Assembly (NCBI GenBank): GCA_017882025.1
Contig: JADGQG010000012.1
Coordinates: forward strand, 1-18,524
Length of the DNA: 18,524 bases
Direction: 5' to 3'
Source of the DNA: Chloroflexota bacterium
Lineage (GTDB): Bacteria > Chloroflexota > Limnocylindria > Limnocylindrales > CSP1-4
The position numbers and the translations under genes were made by a program. Position 1 is the stretch's first letter. Each line of letters opens with the position of its first letter. Under the pieces are notes generated by a model. The model ran no database searches. It saw only the letters and a list, made by a program, of their open reading frames with translations, and was not told the origin of the DNA. Positions 14,518-18,524 of the stretch are shown one piece after another.

Positions 14518-16089
14518 ATGCCGAATCCGGTCGACCTCGACGCCCTGACGGTGGATGCGGTCCGCGCGGGGGCCCTGGCCGGCGTCCCGGTGACGGTCCT
14601 GGGGCTGGCTCGTACGGGGGTGGGGCTGGCCCGATTCTTCGACGACGCGGGCGCCGTCGTCACGATCTACGACGGCAAGCCCGTGGCCGCGCTCGCGGAC
14701 CGGCTGGCGGAGCTGGTGGGCCGGCCGATCCGGCTTCGTGCCGGGCCGGAGGTCGACCCGGCGTCCGCGTGGGCAGATGCGGCCCTGGTCGCGTTCTCGC
14801 CATCGATCACGCCCGGCTTCCCGACCACGGAGCCCCGACTCCGCGCCGCGCTCGATGGCCTTGCGGCCCGACGCGCGGCCGGAGACCCGGACGCGCCGGC
14901 GCTCGTTTCAGAGCCGGACCTGACACTTCGCCTGTGCTCCGCGCCGACGATCGGCGTCACCGGGACGAAGGGGAAGACGACCACCGCGTCGCTCATCGCG
15001 CATCTCCTTGCCGCCGACCCGACTCACCCGGTGGTGCTGGGCGGGAACATCGGCCTGCCGCTCATCGACCGGGTGACCGAGCTGACCGGGGCCCACCGGG
15101 TCGTCCTGGAGCTCTCCGAGCTGCAGCTGCCGAGCCTGACTCGCGGGACGACCGTGGCGGCCTACACGAACGTGACCGCCGACCACCTCGACCGCCACGG
15201 GTCGCTGTCCGCGTATCGTGCGGTGAAGCGACGGCTGGCCGAGCTGGTGGATCCTGCTGGGGCGCTCGTCCTCAACCTCGACGATCCGGTGGTGGGCGGC
15301 TACGCGGGCCTCGGGACCGCGCCCTCGGTCTGCTACCGGCTGGACCGCCCGATTCCCGGCGGGGTCGGGATCGTGGACGGCTGGGTGGTCGCGGCCGATG
15401 TGGAGCGGCTGCCGGTCGCCGGCGGTGGCGCGGCCATGACCGGGCCTGCCGGCCGGGTCATGCCGGTCGGGGAGCTCGCGTTGCCCGGGCGCCACAACGT
15501 CGCGAACCTGCTGGCGGCCGTCTCGGTCGGGCTCCTCTTCGGCCTGGCGCCGGATGCGATCCGCACCGCGGCGGGCACGTTTGCCGGCGTCGAGCACCGC
15601 CTCGAGCCGGTCGGTCTGGTGAACGGGGTCCGGTTCGTCAACGATTCCCAGGGCACCCAGCCGGACGCGGTCGCCGCCGCGCTGCGCAGCTTCGACGCGC
15701 CGCTCGTCCTCATCGCCGGTGGGCGCGACAAGGGCATCGACCTCCGGGCGCTCGCCCCGATCGTCGCGGAACGGGCGGCCGCGGCGGTCCTGATCGGCGA
15801 GTCCGGGCCGGCGCTCGCGACGCTCTTCCGGGCGGCCGGCCTCCGGTGCGTCGAGGAGGCCGGGACCCTCGATGCGGCCGTCGCACGCGCGGACGCGCTG
15901 GCGCGTGAGCTCCTCGCCGACGAAGCCCCGGGCGCCGTGGCCACGGTGCTCCTCAGCCCGGCGGCCGCCAGCTTCGACCAGTTCCCCGACTATGCTGCGC
16001 GCGGTCGCGCTTTCAAGACTGCGGTCGCGGCTCTCGCAGGGGCGGCCGCCGCTGCCGCGGCCGACCGGGACGGGGGCCGCCGACGATGA
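14518..16089 (+). CDS. murD: UDP-MurNAc-L-alanine:D-glutamate ligase
   Basis: A 523-aa Mur ligase adding D-Glu to UDP-MurNAc-L-Ala. The N-terminal domain has VTVLGLARTGVGLARFF, the typical MurD nucleotide-sugar fold. The ATP site is GVTGTKGKTTTA (from residue 146; Lys153, Thr154). Others: GGNIGLPLID, NVTADHLDRHGS, GRHNVANLLAAVSV, GVEHRLE, AGGRDKGID and LLSPAAASFDQFPDYAARGRAFK, the last a clear MurD end signature. It is longer than usual (about 450 aa) because of an Ala-rich insert near 107-125 and an Ala-rich tail. Two usually conserved motifs differ: ELSELQL for ELSSFQL, and NDSQGTQPDA for NDSKATNPDA. Start ATG 14518 follows mraY by 2 nt; the stop overlaps ftsW as ATGA. Confidence 0.94.
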   Translation: MPNPVDLDALTVDAVRAGALAGVPVTVLGLARTGVGLARFFDDAGAVVTIYDGKPVAALADRLAELVGRPIRLRAGPEVDPASAWADAALVAFSPSITPGFPTTEPRLRAALDGLAARRAAGDPDAPALVSEPDLTLRLCSAPTIGVTGTKGKTTTASLIAHLLAADPTHPVVLGGNIGLPLIDRVTELTGAHRVVLELSELQLPSLTRGTTVAAYTNVTADHLDRHGSLSAYRAVKRRLAELVDPAGALVLNLDDPVVGGYAGLGTAPSVCYRLDRPIPGGVGIVDGWVVAADVERLPVAGGGAAMTGPAGRVMPVGELALPGRHNVANLLAAVSVGLLFGLAPDAIRTAAGTFAGVEHRLEPVGLVNGVRFVNDSQGTQPDAVAAALRSFDAPLVLIAGGRDKGIDLRALAPIVAERAAAAVLIGESGPALATLFRAAGLRCVEEAGTLDAAVARADALARELLADEAPGAVATVLLSPAAASFDQFPDYAARGRAFKTAVAALAGAAAAAAADRDGGRRR

Positions 16090-17438
16090 GCGTCACCAGC
16101 GCCAGTCGCGCGACCGGCGGCGGCGCCGGCGCGGCGACGCACCTCCCGGCCGTCGCCCGGACGGCGCCCGTGGCGAGGGCCCCCGCCGTCTCTCGCGCTC
16201 CGGCCACGGGCGGCCTCGTCGCTCCCGTCTATGCCCGCGAGCGGCATGCGCCGGACGCGCTCGTGCTCGCCCTGGTCGTCGCCCTGACCGGCCTTGGCAT
16301 CCTCATGGTCTACTCGAGCTCCGCCATGAAGGGCTATGCGGACGGGTACGGGACGCTTGCGACCGTGGGCCCGCAGTTCGTCTGGGCCGCGGTCGGGATG
16401 GGCTGCATGCTCATCGCAATGCGCTCCGACTATCGCTGGCTCCGCCTCCTCTCGCTGCCGGCGCTCATTGGCGCGGGCATCCTGCTCCTGCTCGTGCTCT
16501 TCTCGCCGTGGCGCGTCGAGGTGGGCGGCTCCACGCAGTGGCTCAAGCTCCCGGGGCTGCCCGTCATCCAGCCAGGCGAATTCTCCAAGCTCGCCCTCGT
16601 CGTCTACCTCGCGCACTGGATAACCCGGCGCGGCACGGCGATCGGCTCGATCCGGGGCGGGCTGATCCCGTTCGTGGTCATCGTCGCGCCGTTCCTTCTC
16701 CTCATCTTCAAGACGCCCGATATCGGGTCGACAGCCGTGCTTGGGATCACGGCCGTCGTGATGCTCTTCGTGGCGGGCGGGAACCCGCTCGGGATCCTGG
16801 CCCTCGGCGCAGGCACGGTGCTGGCTGCCTCGATGTTCCTGAAGGACTACCAGCTGGCACGGTTGCAGACATTCCAGAATCCGTTCGAGTACGCCCTCAC
16901 GACCGGCTTCCAGAGCGTCCAGGGCCTTCTCGCGCTCGGGCTCGGTGGGCTCTTCGGCGCGGGCCTCGGCGACCGCGCGGCCGCCGGTGGGATCGTCCTC
17001 CCGAACGCCCACAACGACTACATCTTCGCGGTGGTCGGCCAGGAGTTCGGCTTCGTGGGCGCGGCCCTCGTGGTGATCGCGTTCGTCCTGCTCGCCTGGC
17101 GCGGGATGCGTATCTCGCTGGCGGCTCCCGACACCTTCGGTGCCCTGCTCGCGGCGGGGCTCACGGCGTACCTGTGTATCCAGGCGTTCGTGAACATCGG
17201 CGTCGTGTTGACGCTGCTCCCCATCACGGGGATCACGCTGCCGTTCGTCTCTGCCGGTGGCTCGTCGCTCATCGTGAGCCTCGTCGCCGCCGGCATCCTG
17301 CTGGCGATCTCCCGCGAGACCGCGGTACATGGAGGTTGGGTGGATGCGAGTGGTGATCGCGGCAGGCGGCACGGGCGGGCACATCTACCCGGCAGTGGCC
17401 GTCGCCCGCTCGCTCCGCGCCCTGCCGGCCGCGCCTGA
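16086..17438 (+). CDS. ftsW: Septal peptidoglycan glycosyltransferase FtsW (SEDS)
   Basis: A 450-aa SEDS-family polytopic membrane protein, the glycan polymerase that works with FtsI at the septum. Residues 1-55 are an Ala/Pro/Thr-rich, low-complexity cytoplasmic extension. The membrane core starts at about residue 58 with roughly ten hydrophobic segments. Signatures: GILMVYSSSAMKGY, QPGEFSKLALVVYLAHW, PNAHNDYIFAVVGQEFGFVGA (holding the conserved Asp associated with catalysis in this family) and LPITGITLPFVSAGGSSLIVS. Start ATG 16086 overlaps the murD stop. After the last helix the frame continues for about 40 Arg/Gly-rich residues, overlapping murG by 95 nt, which is unusually long for this cluster. 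FtsW rather than RodA is preferred from its place next to murG and ftsI. Confidence 0.94.
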   Translation: MSVTSASRATGGGAGAATHLPAVARTAPVARAPAVSRAPATGGLVAPVYARERHAPDALVLALVVALTGLGILMVYSSSAMKGYADGYGTLATVGPQFVWAAVGMGCMLIAMRSDYRWLRLLSLPALIGAGILLLLVLFSPWRVEVGGSTQWLKLPGLPVIQPGEFSKLALVVYLAHWITRRGTAIGSIRGGLIPFVVIVAPFLLLIFKTPDIGSTAVLGITAVVMLFVAGGNPLGILALGAGTVLAASMFLKDYQLARLQTFQNPFEYALTTGFQSVQGLLALGLGGLFGAGLGDRAAAGGIVLPNAHNDYIFAVVGQEFGFVGAALVVIAFVLLAWRGMRISLAAPDTFGALLAAGLTAYLCIQAFVNIGVVLTLLPITGITLPFVSAGGSSLIVSLVAAGILLAISRETAVHGGWVDASGDRGRRHGRAHLPGSGRRPLAPRPAGRA

Positions 17439-18516
17439 GCTGGCCTGGATCGGCGGCCATCGCGGCCTGGAGGCCGGGATCGTCCCGGGGATCGGGATCC
17501 CGTTCTCGCGGCTCGCCCTGCGCTCGCTCCGGAGCGCTGGACGCGATGTCCACCTCGTGCTCGATCCACTCCGGCTCGCGGCGTCCTTTCCGCAGGCGCT
17601 CTGGTTGCTGGCCCGCCACCGCCCGGACGCCATCGTCACGAGCGGCGGCTACGTTGCGATCCCGATTCTCGCCGCGGCACGCCTCCTGCGCATCCCCACG
17701 ATCCTCTGGGAGGGGAACGTGGTGCCGGGCCGCAGCGTCCGGGCCACCGCCCGGCTGGCGGACGTGGTCGCGGTGAGCTTCGAGGCAACCTGCGCCGCGC
17801 TCGGTGTGGAGCGCTGCTACGTGACCGGGACCCCGATTCGGGACCCCCGCGCGATCGATCGCGAAGCAGCCCGTGAGCGGCTGGGAATCCCGGCGGCGCC
17901 GCGCCTGCTCCTCGTCTTCGGCGGGTCGCAGGCCGTGCGGCGCTTCAACGCCGCAGTTGCCGGGGCGCTCGAGCGGCTCGTCGAACGCTGCTGGGTGCTC
18001 CACGTGACCGGCGAGGCCGGCTACGCGGAGATGCAGGCAGTCCGCGATGCGCTGCCGCCGGAGCGCCGCGACCGGTACCGCCCGTTCCCGTTCCTCGCCG
18101 GGGAGATGACGGCGGCGCTCGCTGCGGCGGACCTGGTGGTGGGCCGTGCCGGCTCGTCGACGCTCGCCGAGGCGGCGGCGTTCGGGCTGCCGATGGTCTG
18201 CGTGCCGTATCCGCATGCGGCCGGCCACCAGCGCGCCAACGCCGATGCGTACGCGGCGACGGGTGCGGCGCACGTCGTGGCCGACGCGGACTTCGATGCC
18301 GATGCGCTCGTGGCGGCCGCCCGGCTGCTCGACGACCCGGTCGGGCATCTCGCCATGAGCGCCGCCGCGCGCGGAGCGGCGAGACCGGGCGCAGCGGACG
18401 CGGTTGCCCGGCTCGTGCTGGCGGCCGCGATGCGCGTTGCGTACCCGCCGTCCGCGGAGATCGCACGTCTCGCCGCGGGCGGTTCCGGGGTGTCGGGCGG
18501 GGGAGCGAACGCATGA
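17344..18516 (+). CDS. murG: UDP-GlcNAc:lipid I N-acetylglucosaminyltransferase
   Basis: A 390-aa membrane-associated GT-B glycosyltransferase (family 28) that adds GlcNAc to lipid I, giving lipid II. The N-terminal motif is IAAGGTGGHIYPAVAVA. Also seen: IVTSGGYVAIPI, LWEGNVVPGRSVR (the usual E-x-N-x-x-x-G pattern), VTGTPIRD, LLLVFGGSQAVRRFN at the interdomain nucleotide site, VVGRAGSSTLAEAAAFGLPMV and PHAAGHQRANADAY for UDP-GlcNAc binding. I chose ATG 17344 because GGAGG (17331-17335) lies 8 nt upstream and the sequence starts with the normal MRVVIAAGGTGG; the in-frame ATG at 17329 would add five residues and has no ribosome site. It overlaps ftsW at its start and the next gene (ATGA) at its end. 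Confidence 0.97.
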   Translation: MRVVIAAGGTGGHIYPAVAVARSLRALPAAPELAWIGGHRGLEAGIVPGIGIPFSRLALRSLRSAGRDVHLVLDPLRLAASFPQALWLLARHRPDAIVTSGGYVAIPILAAARLLRIPTILWEGNVVPGRSVRATARLADVVAVSFEATCAALGVERCYVTGTPIRDPRAIDREAARERLGIPAAPRLLLVFGGSQAVRRFNAAVAGALERLVERCWVLHVTGEAGYAEMQAVRDALPPERRDRYRPFPFLAGEMTAALAAADLVVGRAGSSTLAEAAAFGLPMVCVPYPHAAGHQRANADAYAATGAAHVVADADFDADALVAAARLLDDPVGHLAMSAAARGAARPGAADAVARLVLAAAMRVAYPPSAEIARLAAGGSGVSGGGANA

Positions 18517-18524
18517 GCGAGCCC
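18513..18524 (+). CDS. Start of next dcw gene, probably murC (cut by window end)
   Basis: ATG 18513 overlaps the murG stop as ATGA and has GGGAG (18501-18505) 7 nt upstream, so a gene clearly begins here. Only M-S-E-P can be read. murC commonly follows murG in this cluster, but four residues cannot identify it. Confidence 0.5.

Overview
This is a very GC-rich, densely packed stretch of chromosome. It carries two housekeeping regions either side of the RNase P RNA gene. I see no phage, transposon, CRISPR or toxin/defence genes. Gene order, strong codon bias and an RNase P RNA that seems to lack P13/P14 suggest a monoderm-like, high-GC bacterium. I lean to Chloroflexota (Limnocylindria-like), but this is inference from content, not a phylogenetic result.

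Left part (43-6934), central metabolism. sucC and sucD (succinyl-CoA synthetase) run leftward. Opposite them, sdhC-sdhD-sdhA-sdhB (succinate dehydrogenase, complex II) run rightward from a shared intergenic stretch at 2109-2318. The two enzymes catalyse successive TCA-cycle steps (succinyl-CoA to succinate to fumarate). Coupled to sdhB is a fused protein: an RNase HI domain followed by a PhnP-like metallo-beta-lactamase-fold hydrolase whose HxHxDH motif reads HxHxDA.

Middle part (6931-8063). An inverted repeat sits at the end of the fusion gene. Then comes rnpB (7033-7384), with a 13-bp perfect P1 stem and all core signatures. It is followed by a convergent 90-codon gene for an unrecognised cysteine-containing protein (7418-7690). 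Next is a control region with a sigma70-type promoter (TTGACG-16-TATGAT) and three TGGNG repeats spaced exactly 10 nt apart, which look like a MraZ operator.

Right part (8064-18524), the division and cell wall (dcw) cluster: mraZ, rsmH, a 65-aa unknown, an ftsL-like gene, ftsI/pbpB, murF, mraY, murD, ftsW, murG and the first codons of a further gene, probably murC. Most junctions overlap by 1-4 nt (ATGA, GTGA or TGATG), so the set is probably one translationally coupled operon. It makes the lipid-linked peptidoglycan precursor (MurD, MurF, MraY, MurG) and the septal synthase (FtsW, FtsI, FtsL-like). murE is missing from its usual place between ftsI and murF.

I found no clear new biological system. 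The items most worth checking are the reduced rnpB architecture, the RNase H-hydrolase fusion, the two small unknown proteins, the MraZ operator and the absent murE.
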